Of a stretch of 43,269 nt of DNA, positions 35,803 through 43,269 are shown piece after piece. The notes beneath the pieces are model-generated. The model did no database searches and was not told where the DNA came from. It saw only the letters and a list, made by a program, of their open reading frames with translations. Every line of letters begins with the position of its first letter. Position 1 is the first letter of the stretch. The position numbers were made by a program, and so were the translations under genes. Source of the DNA: Pseudomonadota bacterium (lineage in GTDB: Bacteria > Pseudomonadota > Alphaproteobacteria > Rhizobiales > JAKPQE01); NCBI GenBank assembly GCA_029572955.1, contig JAKPQE010000090.1:1-43269 (forward strand), read 5' to 3'.

Positions 35803-37181
35803 TCCGCGGCGGCGTCCGGCAGCGGCTCGGCATGGCCGACGACGCGATAGATCTCCGGCCAGCGGGCGCGGACCTTGCGCTCGAGGGCATCGACCGCCTC
35901 GTGCACTTCGGCGACCGAGACGGTCTCGGCGATACGGCAGTGGAAATTGACGATCAGCCCGTCGGTGGTGCGCCGGGCCCTGAGGTGGTGGACGTCGGCG
36001 ATGCCGAGTGCCTCGGCGATGGCCTCGATCTCGGCTTCCATGGCGGTGCGCTCGGCCTCGGAGAGATCGGCGCCGACGAGGCCGTGGGCCTGCAGCGGCT
36101 CGATATGGGTCTCGACCTCGACTTCCGAGCCGAGTTCGTCCTCGATGGCGAATTCGAGCTCCGAGGCGATGGCGTGGGCGTCCTTCAGCGCCATGCGGCC
36201 GTCGAGCTCGATGTCCAGGGAGACCGAGAGGCGGCCTTCCTCGACCGCCTGGACGGTGACGTGGTGGACGGCGAGGCCGCGATTACGGGCGATCACCATC
36301 ACCCGCTCGGCAACGGTCTCGTCGTCGAGGGCTTGCGGGTGGGTGACGACGGTCACCTCGGCCTCGGGCATTTCGGCGGTGATCGCGTCGCGGACCCGGG
36401 TCGAAAGCTGGCTGACCCGATCGAGCGGCAGGGTGCGCGGCACGGAGACCGCGAGTTCGACGAAGAGCATCGGACCGGCCGGGCGGACGCGCAGCTGCTC
36501 GATGGCGACGATGCCGGGCACGGCCTCGACGATCGCCTCGATACGGTCGACCGAGCCTTCCGGCGCGGCGTCGATGAGAGTGTCGATGGTGCGCCGGCCG
36601 AGGCGATAGCCGGCAAGGCAGACGAAGATCGCGACGCCGACGGCGGCGATGGCGTCGGCCTCGGGCCAGCCGAGCCAGACGAAGCCGAGGCCGAGGAGGA
36701 CGACGCCGGAACTCAGCATGTCGGAGGAGAAATGCAGCGCATCGGCGGCCAGCGCCTGGCTGCCGGTCTTCTCGGCGACGCGGTTGAGGGCGCGGGCGCG
36801 GAAGAAGTCGATGACGATCGAGGCGACGATGACGCCGACCGCCCAGTAGCTCGCCTCGACCTCGAATTCGCCGGACAGGAGCCGCTTGCCGGCCTCCCAG
36901 ACGATCCAGGCGCTGGTCAGGAAGAGGAGGCCGGTCTCGATCAGCGCGGCGACGCTCTCGACCTTGGCGTGGCCGTAATGGTGCGTGTCGTCGGCCGGCT
37001 TGCCGGAGATGCGCACGGCGAAATAGGTGAGGGCGGTCGCGCCGAGATCGAGGAGGCTGTGGATCGCCTCGGAAAGGACGCCGAGGCTGCCCGACATGAT
37101 GCCGACCGTGAACTTGCCGACGGTCAGGGCACCGCTGGCGAAGATCGAGGTGAGGGCGACGCTTTCCTTCTCGTCCTGCAT
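35799..37181 (-). CDS. cation diffusion facilitator (CDF) metal exporter with extended C-terminus
   Basis: 460-residue inner-membrane antiporter that exports divalent cations. Six membrane helices fill about 10-200. The metal site is seen as HSLLD (helix II) and HFSSD (helix V); the H/D type is associated with Zn, Fe or Mn. The His segment DDTHHYGHAK is in the loop after helix II. The cytoplasmic part (about 205-460) is roughly twice the usual 90 residues and looks like two or three successive ZT-dimer-type beta-alpha-beta units. Start at 37181 (MQDEKES) matches family N-termini; the frame continues 23 codons upstream without a better ribosome site. Free-standing, possibly with a tiny coupled frame. 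Confidence 0.9.
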   Translation of the reverse strand: MQDEKESVALTSIFASGALTVGKFTVGIMSGSLGVLSEAIHSLLDLGATALTYFAVRISGKPADDTHHYGHAKVESVAALIETGLLFLTSAWIVWEAGKRLLSGEFEVEASYWAVGVIVASIVIDFFRARALNRVAEKTGSQALAADALHFSSDMLSSGVVLLGLGFVWLGWPEADAIAAVGVAIFVCLAGYRLGRRTIDTLIDAAPEGSVDRIEAIVEAVPGIVAIEQLRVRPAGPMLFVELAVSVPRTLPLDRVSQLSTRVRDAITAEMPEAEVTVVTHPQALDDETVAERVMVIARNRGLAVHHVTVQAVEEGRLSVSLDIELDGRMALKDAHAIASELEFAIEDELGSEVEVETHIEPLQAHGLVGADLSEAERTAMEAEIEAIAEALGIADVHHLRARRTTDGLIVNFHCRIAETVSVAEVHEAVDALERKVRARWPEIYRVVGHAEPLPDAAAE

Positions 37182-37485
37182 CGCGGCGGCTCTCTCTGGC
37201 GCGTTTGAAACGAAGGACCGGTATCTGGGACGCGCCTGGCGAAACGACAAGGCTTTCCCGGCGCGGCAACATGACCGCAGCGCGCGGTCTGCGCCCTCGC
37301 GGTCTTGGTCTTTCGGATAGCAACTGCCCCCGCCGCGATCAATGCCAATTCAAGGGGGGGCGCCGCAGGGGGGTGGCGGTCGGGCGCGGCGGCGGTTGCG
37401 GCTTCGCGCGCCGGGCCGAGTGTCCTATCGTGGCGGCGGTACGAATCCCGCCGCACGGTTTGTCCGCACCGGATATCGCTGACCG
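37182..37485. other. 304-base divergent intergenic region
   Basis: Lies between the divergent CDF and nucleoside transporter genes, so it should contain both promoters. I see G-runs near 37354-37372 but no convincing promoter hexamers, operator repeat or RNA gene. Confidence 0.4.
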
Positions 37486-38760
37486 ATGACCGCCAATCTG
37501 CAGAGCCTCCTCGGCCTCCTCGTCTTTCCGCTGATCGCCTGGCTGCTCGCCGGTCGCCGGGAGCGGCTGTCGCCGCGCGAGGCGATCGTCCTCGTCGCGA
37601 TCGGCGTCGGGCTGCAGTTCCTCGTCGCCGGCGCCTTCCTCGTCGTGCCGCAGCTGAAATCCGTCTTCGGCCTCCTCGCCGCGGCGGTCGCGGCGCTGCA
37701 GGAGGCGACCAAGGCCGGCATGGTGGTGGTGTTCGGCTATCTCGCCGGCGGGCCGGCGCCGTTCGAGACGGCGAGCCCGCAGAACGGCTTCGTGCTGGCG
37801 ACAGAGGCGCTGCCGCTGATCCTCGTCGTCTCGGTGCTTTCCAGGCTGCTCTACCATTTCGGCATCCTGCAGCGGGTCGTCGGCTTCTTCGCCTGGTGCC
37901 TCGAAAAAACCCTCGGCGTCTCCGGCCCGCTCGGCACGGCGACGGCGGCCAACATCTTCGTCGGCATGGTCGAGGCGCCGCTGCTGGTTCGCCCCTATGT
38001 CGCCGGCATGAGCCGCGGGGCGCTGTTCGCGACCATGACCGCCGGCATGGCGACGGTCGCCGGAACGGTGCTGGCGCTCTATGCCGCGATCCTCGAGCCG
38101 ACGGTGCCGGGCGCGGCCGGCCATGTGCTCGTCGCCTCGGTGATGAGTGCGCCCGCCGCGATCGTCATCGCCCGGCTGATGGTGCCGTGGCGGTCCGGCG
38201 AGGACGTCGAGGCCGAACCGGTCGTCGTGGCCGAAGCGCGCGGCAGCGTCATGGGCGCGATCGCCGAAGGGACGGCCGACGGCCTCCGCCTGCTCGTCTC
38301 GGTCGCCGCCATGCTGGTGGTGATGGTGTCGCTCGTCGCCCTCGTCAACATGGTGCTGGCGGCATTGCCGTCGCCGTTCGCCGACGGCAGCGCGCCGACG
38401 GTCGAGCTCGTGTTCGGCTGGCTCGCGGCGCCGCTCGCCTGGCTCACCGGGGTGCCGGCCGCGGACGCGGTGGCGGCCGGCCAGCTCATCGGCGTCAAGA
38501 CGGTGCTGAACGAGTTCCTCGCCTATCTGCAGCTCGCCGCGACGCCGGCCGAGGCCCTCTCCGAGCGCTCGCGCGTCATTCTCACCTACGTCCTTTGCGG
38601 CTTCGCCAATCCGGGCTCGCTCGGCATCATGACCGGCGGCCTCATCGCCATTGCGCCGGAGCGGCGCGCCGACATCCTCGCTCTCGGGCCGTTGAGCCTC
38701 GTCGCCGGGACGCTGGCGACGCTGATGACCGGCGCCGTCGTCGGCGTCATCACCTGGTAG
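37486..38760 (+). CDS. concentrative nucleoside transporter, CNT/NupC family
   Basis: 424 residues, about ten membrane helices, inner membrane. It imports nucleosides with protons or sodium. Family segments seen: LQEATKAGMVVVFGYLAGG, then SPQNGFVLATEALPLILVVS, GTATAANIFVGMVEAPLLVRPY (about 145-166) and GVKTVLNEFLAYLQL followed by CGFANPGSLGI near the C-terminus, which line the substrate site in CNT structures. The upstream ribosome site is weak. It ends 11 bases before the cupin gene, forming a likely two-gene operon. Confidence 0.9.
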   Translation: MTANLQSLLGLLVFPLIAWLLAGRRERLSPREAIVLVAIGVGLQFLVAGAFLVVPQLKSVFGLLAAAVAALQEATKAGMVVVFGYLAGGPAPFETASPQNGFVLATEALPLILVVSVLSRLLYHFGILQRVVGFFAWCLEKTLGVSGPLGTATAANIFVGMVEAPLLVRPYVAGMSRGALFATMTAGMATVAGTVLALYAAILEPTVPGAAGHVLVASVMSAPAAIVIARLMVPWRSGEDVEAEPVVVAEARGSVMGAIAEGTADGLRLLVSVAAMLVVMVSLVALVNMVLAALPSPFADGSAPTVELVFGWLAAPLAWLTGVPAADAVAAGQLIGVKTVLNEFLAYLQLAATPAEALSERSRVILTYVLCGFANPGSLGIMTGGLIAIAPERRADILALGPLSLVAGTLATLMTGAVVGVITW

Positions 38761-38771
38761 GGAGGCTCGGG

Positions 38772-39188
38772 ATGGCGGGCGCCGACGAGATCATCGCAGC
38801 CCTCGGGCTCGAACCGCATCCGGAGGGCGGGCATTTCCGCGAGACGTTCCGCGATGCAGCCGGCGCCGGCCGGGCGGTCTCGACGGCGATCTACTACCTC
38901 CTCAAAGCCGGCGAGCGGTCGCACTGGCACCGGGTCGATGCCGCCGAGGTCTGGCACTGGTATGACGGCGCGGCGCTCGCCCTCAGCCAGTCGGACGGGC
39001 CGGGCGACCTGCGCCGCGAGGTTCTCGGCAGCGACATCGCGGCGGGCGAGCGGCCGCAGATCGTCGTGCCGGCCGGCGTCTGGCAATCGGCGACGAGCCT
39101 TGGCGCCTGGACGCTCGTCGGCTGCACGGTGGCGCCGGGATTCGACTTTGCCGGTTTCGAGATGGCACCCGCCGGCTGGGAGCCGTGA
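38772..39188 (+). CDS. cupin_5 (DUF985) family protein
   Basis: 138-residue single-domain cupin. Motifs typical of the DUF985/cupin_5 family are seen: LGLEPHPEGGHFRETF (about 11-26), STAIYYLL, HWHRVDAAEVWHWYDG (about 51-66) and QSATSLGAWTLVGCTVAPGFDFAGFE. Structures of relatives suggest sugar- or nucleotide-linked substrates; the function is unsettled. GGAGG at 38761-38765 precedes the ATG. It follows the nucleoside transporter by 11 bases, so a sugar or nucleoside context is plausible. Confidence 0.88.
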   Translation: MAGADEIIAALGLEPHPEGGHFRETFRDAAGAGRAVSTAIYYLLKAGERSHWHRVDAAEVWHWYDGAALALSQSDGPGDLRREVLGSDIAAGERPQIVVPAGVWQSATSLGAWTLVGCTVAPGFDFAGFEMAPAGWEP

Positions 39189-39227
39189 GGCGGGGATCGG
39201 GCGGGAGGGGCGCGGCGGGCGTCGTGA

Positions 39228-39302
39228 TGGTGCCGGATGAGGGGATTGAACCCCCGACCTTCGGTTTACAAAACCGCTGCTCTACCGCTGAGCTAATCCG
39301 GC
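39228..39302 (-). tRNA. tRNA-Thr (anticodon TGT), CCA encoded
   Basis: Minus-strand cloverleaf: acceptor arms GCCGGAT and ATCCGGC, discriminator A, encoded CCA. D arm GCTC/GAGC. Anticodon loop TTTGTAA gives TGT, threonine. T arm GGGGG-TTCAATC-CCCTC has one G-U pair. The anticodon stem has one non-canonical outer pair, as is seen in other tRNA-Thr genes. Confidence 0.96.
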
Positions 39303-39312
39303 AGCCCGCTTG

Positions 39313-39341
39313 TCGATAGTCCGGAAGGGCCGGCGTTGCAA
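39313..39341 (-). promoter_or_regulatory. sigma-70-type promoter of tRNA-Thr
   Basis: Reading leftward: TTGCAA (39341-39336), a 17-base spacer, TATCGA (39318-39313), 10 bases before the tRNA 5' end. Spacing is ideal and the hexamers are close to consensus. Confidence 0.6.
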
Positions 39342-39516
39342 CACCCGCCCGCGAGGCAAAATGGGGCAGTGATCGCCCGATCGCAAGTCGCCGGCCGGGG
39401 CGCGGGCAGGGAATCGCCGCGCATGGTATGAAGGGCGATCCGTGGCGCAGAGGGGATTCGCCCGCCCGATTGCGATGCGATCGGGGTTCCCGGCGCCACA
39501 AGGTGAGGATGGCTCG

Positions 39517-39918
39517 ATGCGCATCGTTTTCCCGGTCGCCGTGATGCTCGCGTTCACCGCTGCCGTTCCGGCGGCGGCGGACGGCTATCTCGGCTTCAAC
39601 CGGACGCCCGATGCGCTCGTCGCGCCGCCGGTGGTGACGACGCCGCGCGGCGGCTACCGGCCCGACGACCTGCCGCGCTACGACGACTGGCGGGCGCGGA
39701 TGCCCTATGGCGCGCTCGACCGGCCGGGCCTCGTGCCGATGCCGCCGACGGGGATGATCCCGCCCTCGGTGCCGCCCTACGAGCGGCGCTACTACATCTA
39801 CAACAAGCCGCATTGGGGCACGCGCGAGTGGTACGAGTTCTGCGCCGAGCGCTACCCGACCTTCAATCCGAAGACCGGCACCTATCGCAACAAGGACGGC
39901 GAGCACTTCTGCCGCTGA
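39517..39918 (+). CDS. small secreted BA14K-like protein
   Basis: 133 residues with a Sec signal (IVFPVAVMLAFTAAVPAAA, cut near residue 21). The mature protein is Pro/Tyr/Arg-rich, and the C-terminus (CAERYPTFNPKTGTYRNKDG plus EHFCR) resembles the BA14K family, small surface proteins of Rhizobiales first known as a Brucella antigen. Two Cys flank that motif and could form a disulphide. A GAGGA site precedes the ATG; the frame runs upstream without a better start. A strong terminator follows. Confidence 0.7.
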   Translation: MRIVFPVAVMLAFTAAVPAAADGYLGFNRTPDALVAPPVVTTPRGGYRPDDLPRYDDWRARMPYGALDRPGLVPMPPTGMIPPSVPPYERRYYIYNKPHWGTREWYEFCAERYPTFNPKTGTYRNKDGEHFCR

Positions 39919-39940
39919 GGGTGCCTCGCGGGCGGGCATG

Positions 39941-39970
39941 AAAAAAGCCGGGGACGGGCCCCGGCTTTTT
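39941..39970. terminator. strong bidirectional intrinsic terminator
   Basis: AAAAAAGCCGGGG, loop ACGGG, CCCCGGCTTTTT: a GC-rich stem extended by A/T pairs with T-runs on both strands. It ends the BA14K-like gene on the plus strand and the convergent cytochrome b561 gene on the minus strand. Confidence 0.92.
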
Positions 39971-39991
39971 CGTCGGTGCGAATGGCGAGGG

Positions 39992-40525
39992 TCAGCGGGC
40001 GCCGAACCACATGCGCCGGAACAGGCCGTCCTTGAGGACGAACTGGTGATAGAGCGCGGCGACCACATGCAGCGCGACGAGGGCGAAGAGCAGCTTGGTC
40101 AGCAGGCCGTGGATCTTGCGCGGGGTGAACTCGAAGAAGGTCTCGGGCAGGGTGCCGCCGGCGCCGAAGACGATCGTCAGGAGATCGGTCTGCAAGGCGA
40201 GGGCGACGCCGGAGAAGCCGACGAGCAGCACGACGAGATAGAGCGCCAGATGGCCGGCCAGGGCGGCCTTGTCGAGCAGCGGATTGCCGCTGGCGGCCGG
40301 CGGCAGCGGGGTGGTGCGCTTCAGCACCATGCGCACCAGGGTGAGGAACACGGCGGTGCCGCCGAGGATGATGTGGGTGCGCAGGATGCCGATCTTGGCC
40401 GGATCGACGTTCTTGGTGTCCTCGAGCATGCTGCCGCCGACGGTGAGCAGGAGCAGGATGATCGCGGCAGTGATCCAGTGCAGCGCGACGATGGCGCTCG
40501 AATAGCGGGTGACAGGGCCGGTCAT
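39992..40525 (-). CDS. cytochrome b561 (CybB family)
   Basis: 177-residue four-helix membrane cytochrome b. Haem-ligand His candidates lie in ALHWITA (helix 1), GHLALYLVVLL (helix 3), and the HGLLTKLLFALVALHVVAALYH segment of helix 4. CybB-type proteins oxidise quinol and reduce superoxide in Escherichia coli. Normal length, start MTGPVTRYSS typical. Free-standing and convergent with the BA14K-like gene across a shared terminator. Confidence 0.9.
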   Translation of the reverse strand: MTGPVTRYSSAIVALHWITAAIILLLLTVGGSMLEDTKNVDPAKIGILRTHIILGGTAVFLTLVRMVLKRTTPLPPAASGNPLLDKAALAGHLALYLVVLLVGFSGVALALQTDLLTIVFGAGGTLPETFFEFTPRKIHGLLTKLLFALVALHVVAALYHQFVLKDGLFRRMWFGAR

Positions 40526-40753
40526 GGGATTGGTTCCGTGTTGGTCGGTCTCGATTCGGGAGTTCTGGCGAAAGGTACCCTTCCGGGCTCATGGAGCCAT
40601 CTTAAATCTTGGTAAGGGCGCGGGCGAGGGCGTCCGGTCGACGCGGCCCGGCGCCGGCATTTACCGCGTTGCGATCTTTACTTTGTTCGTTGACACATGG
40701 AGCGGCGAATTCCGGTATTGCCAAGTTCTTCTTTGTCGAGAGCAGGAACGAAC

Positions 40754-41779
40754 ATGGTCAAGGATCGGGTTCTCTGGCTGGATTACGCCAAGGCGATCAG
40801 CATTTCGCTGGTGGTCATGTTCCACGCGACGCTCGGCGTCGGCAACGCGATGGGCGGCACCGGCTTCATGCACGACGTCATCGCGTTCGCGACGCCGTTC
40901 CGGATGCCCGATTTCTTCCTTCTCTCCGGCTTCCTCGTGCCGCGCATCGTCGGCAAGTCCTGGTCGACGGTGTTCGAGCGCCGGGTCCTGTTCTACGGCT
41001 ATTTCTACGTTCTCTGGCTGACCATCCAGTTCGGCTTCAAGGCGCCGCATTTCGCCGCCGAGATGGGCTGGGGCGGCGTGCTCTCGGCCTATGCGATGGC
41101 CTTCGTGCAGCCGTTCGGCACGCTGTGGTTCATCGTCGTCCTGCCGGTCTTCTACGTCTTCGCCAAGGCGACCTCGCGGCTGGCGACGGTCGTCGTCCTC
41201 GCCGCGGCGCTGGCGCTGCATCTCGCCGAGGTCCACACCGGCTGGATGGTGATCGACGAGGTCTCCAAGCACCTCTTCTACTTCCTCGTCGGCTATCGGC
41301 TGTCGGAGGCCCTGACGGTGCTCGCGACGACGGCGGCGCGCCGGCCGCTGGCCGCGGCGGCGGGCATCGGCGCCTGGGCGCTGCTGCATGGCGCGACGAT
41401 CGGCTATGCCACGATCCCCGGGCTCGACGTCGTCTTCGCGCTCGCCGGCACCGCGGCGATGGTGGCCACCGGCGGCGTCCTCTCGCGTCTGCCCGGGCTC
41501 GGCTGGATGCGCTGGATCGGCAAGAACACGATCGTCATCTATCTCGCCTTCTTCCTGCCGATGGCGGTGAGCCGCACGGTCCTCGTCAAGCTCGGCCTCG
41601 TCGCCGATGTCGGCCTTGCCTCCTTCATCGTCTGGCTGACGGCGATGGTGGTGCCGGTGGCGATCTACTTCGCGATCAGGAAGACCGGCGTCGGCCTCTT
41701 CCTCTTCGAGATGCCGGACTGGCGTCGCCTTGCCGCGATGCTGCGGCGCCGGCCGGCGGTGGCCGGACAGGCGGCCTGA
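40754..41779 (+). CDS. acyltransferase 3 family membrane protein
   Basis: 341 residues, about ten membrane helices. The acyltransferase 3 signature is seen at the N-terminus: LWLDYAKAISISLVVMFHATLG, where the His after F is catalytic, followed by FRMPDFFLLSGFLVPR. The family O-acetylates sugars in capsule, LPS or Nod factors. WIGKNTIVIYLAFFLPM near 255-271 is the usual C-terminal motif. AGGAA precedes ATG 40754; a longer frame starts at 40697 without a site. No sugar-biosynthesis genes nearby, so the acceptor is unknown. Confidence 0.88.
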   Translation: MVKDRVLWLDYAKAISISLVVMFHATLGVGNAMGGTGFMHDVIAFATPFRMPDFFLLSGFLVPRIVGKSWSTVFERRVLFYGYFYVLWLTIQFGFKAPHFAAEMGWGGVLSAYAMAFVQPFGTLWFIVVLPVFYVFAKATSRLATVVVLAAALALHLAEVHTGWMVIDEVSKHLFYFLVGYRLSEALTVLATTAARRPLAAAAGIGAWALLHGATIGYATIPGLDVVFALAGTAAMVATGGVLSRLPGLGWMRWIGKNTIVIYLAFFLPMAVSRTVLVKLGLVADVGLASFIVWLTAMVVPVAIYFAIRKTGVGLFLFEMPDWRRLAAMLRRRPAVAGQAA

Positions 41780-41795
41780 GCGGTCGCCGCGCCGA

Positions 41796-42572
41796 TCACC
41801 AACCGCGGTTGCGGGTCAGGGCGTAGAGCACGATCGCCGCGGCGTTCGAGACGTTGAGGCTCTTGATCGCGCCCGGCATGTCGAGCCGCGCCATCACGTC
41901 GCAGGTCTCGCGGGTGAGCTGGCGCAGGCCCTTGCCCTCGGCGCCGAGAACCACGGCGACCGGCCCGGAGGGCACCACCTCGTCGAGAGAAACGGCACCC
42001 TCGCTGTCGAGGCCGATGCGGGTGAAACCCCGCTCGCCGAGTTCGACGAGAGTGCGGGCGAGATTCTGCACGGTCATGTAAGGCACGATGTCGAGGGCGC
42101 CGGAGGCCGACTTGGCGAGCACGCCGCTCTCGACCGGGCTGTGGCGCCCGGTGGTGATGACCGCGTCGGCGGCGAAGGCCGTGGCGCTCCTGAGAATCGC
42201 GCCGACATTGTGCGGATCGGTGATCTGGTCGAGCAAGAGGACGAGCCGGGCGTCGGCGAGGTCGTCCATCGGCAGCGGCGGCAGCGGATCGGCCTCGAGG
42301 ACAACGCCCTGATGCACGGCTTCGGCCGGCAGCATGCGGTCGATGGCGCGCGGCTCGAGGATCTCGGGGGTGAGCGGGCAGGGGCCGCCGATGATCGCCT
42401 CGAGGCGCGGGATGGCATTCAGCGAGGCGATCAGCCGGCGCTTCCTGCGGCGCGGATTGGCGAGCGCGGCGGCGACCGTGTGCAGCCCGTAGAGGAGCAC
42501 GCGATCGGGCGGCGCAGGCGGGCCGCGGCGGATCGGCTTGTGATGTCGGCGGTGCGGAGTGTCCTTGCGCAT
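41796..42572 (-). CDS. rlmB: 23S rRNA 2'-O-methyltransferase RlmB (TrmH-type SPOUT)
   Basis: 258 residues. N-terminal substrate-binding domain about 24-95 (LLYGLHTVAAAL, then an AVHQGVV block), then the knotted SPOUT domain with motif 1 DPHNVGAILRSATAF (119-133), motif 2 VVLGAEGKGL (207-216) and motif 3 IKSLNVSNAAAIVLY (236-250). RlmB methylates Gm2251 in the peptidyl-transferase P loop. Related SpoU paralogues cannot be fully excluded. The chosen ATG at 42572 follows the family; a longer frame extends into the tRNA promoter region. Its position beside the tRNA/tuf cluster is common in alphaproteobacteria. Confidence 0.9.
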   Translation of the reverse strand: MRKDTPHRRHHKPIRRGPPAPPDRVLLYGLHTVAAALANPRRRKRRLIASLNAIPRLEAIIGGPCPLTPEILEPRAIDRMLPAEAVHQGVVLEADPLPPLPMDDLADARLVLLLDQITDPHNVGAILRSATAFAADAVITTGRHSPVESGVLAKSASGALDIVPYMTVQNLARTLVELGERGFTRIGLDSEGAVSLDEVVPSGPVAVVLGAEGKGLRQLTRETCDVMARLDMPGAIKSLNVSNAAAIVLYALTRNRGW

Positions 42573-42681
42573 GGGCCGAGATATACGGCTTTCCACAGGT
42601 CCGCGGCAACGAGACAAAGGCTTTTGGACACAGAGATATTCGTCGCGGGGAGGAAGGTTGCGATTCCGGTGCGATTGGGCG

Positions 42682-42710
42682 TTGACATGCCGGGCCGAGG
42701 TCGCCATAAA
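42682..42710 (+). promoter_or_regulatory. sigma-70-type promoter of the tRNA-Tyr/tRNA-Gly (tuf) unit
   Basis: Perfect TTGACA (42682-42687), 17-base spacer, CATAAA (42705-42710). It lies about 80 bases before tRNA-Tyr. A 7-bp hairpin, CCCCGCC with GGCGGGG (42726-42744), sits in the leader between promoter and tRNA. The promoter may also drive tuf, as no terminator is evident between the tRNAs and tuf. Confidence 0.75.
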
Positions 42711-42792
42711 GCGCGCCACAGGATTCCCCGCCCGCAAGGCGGGGCGTTTCTGTTCGGCCATCCGGCACGCGAACTGCGACGGATCCGGCGAT

Positions 42793-42877
42793 GGAGGGGT
42801 GCCCGAGTGGTTAAAGGGGACGGACTGTAAATCCGTTGGCTGCGCCTACGTTGGTTCGAATCCAACCCCCTCCACCA
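42793..42877 (+). tRNA. tRNA-Tyr (anticodon GTA), long variable arm, CCA encoded
   Basis: Acceptor arms GGAGGGG and CCCCTCC with A discriminator and encoded CCA. The anticodon loop CTGTAAA gives GTA, tyrosine. A long variable arm (class II tRNA, 85 bases) follows. T loop TTCGAATC is canonical. Confidence 0.97.
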
Positions 42878-42897
42878 GCCGCCGCAGGAACCGAGTT

Positions 42898-42971
42898 GCG
42901 GGTGTAGCTCAATGGTAGAGCAACAGCCTTCCAAGCTGATGACGGGGGTTCGATTCCCCTCACCCGCTCCA
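42898..42971 (+). tRNA. tRNA-Gly (anticodon TCC), CCA encoded
   Basis: Acceptor arms GCGGGTG and CACCCGC, discriminator T, encoded CCA. Anticodon loop CTTCCAA gives TCC, glycine. It is 20 bases after tRNA-Tyr and upstream of tuf, the order found at the tufB locus of many bacteria, where tRNA and tuf are co-transcribed. Confidence 0.97.
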
Positions 42972-43130
42972 TCATTCGGGTCACACCGGCGAACGGATTG
43001 GGGAAGGGAAGCGCGATCCCGGCGAGGGATTCTGTAGATCGCAGCAGGGTGGTCGGCGATTTCCGTCACGGACGGGAGCGCGGACCTTTCGGCCCACACC
43101 GACAGACGAGACGCAGAGAGAGCGACGCCG

Positions 43131-43269
<139 letters not shown>

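Overview
This 43-kb window is GC-rich chromosomal DNA. It looks alphaproteobacterial, most likely Hyphomicrobiales (Rhizobiales). The grounds are FlbT, an RpoN-type promoter in front of flgEKL, a MetA-type homoserine acyltransferase, a cytochrome c'/c556-type protein, a BA14K-like secreted protein, and a tRNA-Tyr/tRNA-Gly/tuf order at the right edge. Species cannot be named from the sequence alone.

Layout. Bases 1-2,495 hold a divergent katG (cut by the window edge) and oxyR, followed by tRNA-Asn. Bases 2,807-8,849 are a leftward run: a SixA-like phosphatase, metA, an orphan P-loop protein, a small membrane protein, a phospholipase-D-like lipoprotein and a MoxR-type AAA+ ATPase. Bases 9,035-14,390 are flagellar: a sigma-54 promoter, then flgE, flgK and flgL, with flbT convergent. 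Bases 14,467-34,943 are the unusual part (below). Bases 34,977-42,572 are ordinary transport and housekeeping genes (HPP protein, CDF metal exporter, CNT nucleoside transporter, cupin, tRNA-Thr, BA14K-like protein, cytochrome b561, acyltransferase 3, rlmB). The window ends with tRNA-Tyr, tRNA-Gly and the start of tuf.

The unusual part is two blocks of exported caspase-fold (peptidase C14) proteases interleaved with c-type haem proteins. Block 1 is a leftward operon: caspase with EF-hand-like loop and DUF4384-like domain, then a two-haem-motif protein that also carries a DUF4384-like domain, then an OmpA-type peptidoglycan-binding protein. Block 2 is a second caspase with EF-hand-like loop and DUF4384-like domain, a membrane-anchored dihaem cytochrome c, a cytochrome c', and, divergently, a third caspase with two SH3-like domains whose stop overlaps the start of a VanX-like D-Ala-D-Ala dipeptidase. 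All catalytic His/Cys pairs are visible. The picture is of a periplasmic, possibly calcium-responsive, proteolytic and redox system tied to the cell wall.

Between the blocks lie three insertions of different character. One is a visibly AT-rich STAND/AAA-like ATPase next to a Xer-like tyrosine recombinase. One is a GC-rich pair (a degenerate ZnuA-like binding protein and a DUF2946-like Cys protein). One is an AT-richer, tightly packed three-gene cassette: a polytopic membrane protein, a cytoplasmic GTPase-like P-loop protein, and a single-span protein with cytoplasmic coiled coil and periplasmic domain. I do not recognise this cassette as a named system. It and the caspase/cytochrome blocks are the best candidates for undescribed biology here. 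A 265-bp MITE-like element with 3-bp TTA target repeats sits exactly on the stop codon of the cytochrome c' gene.
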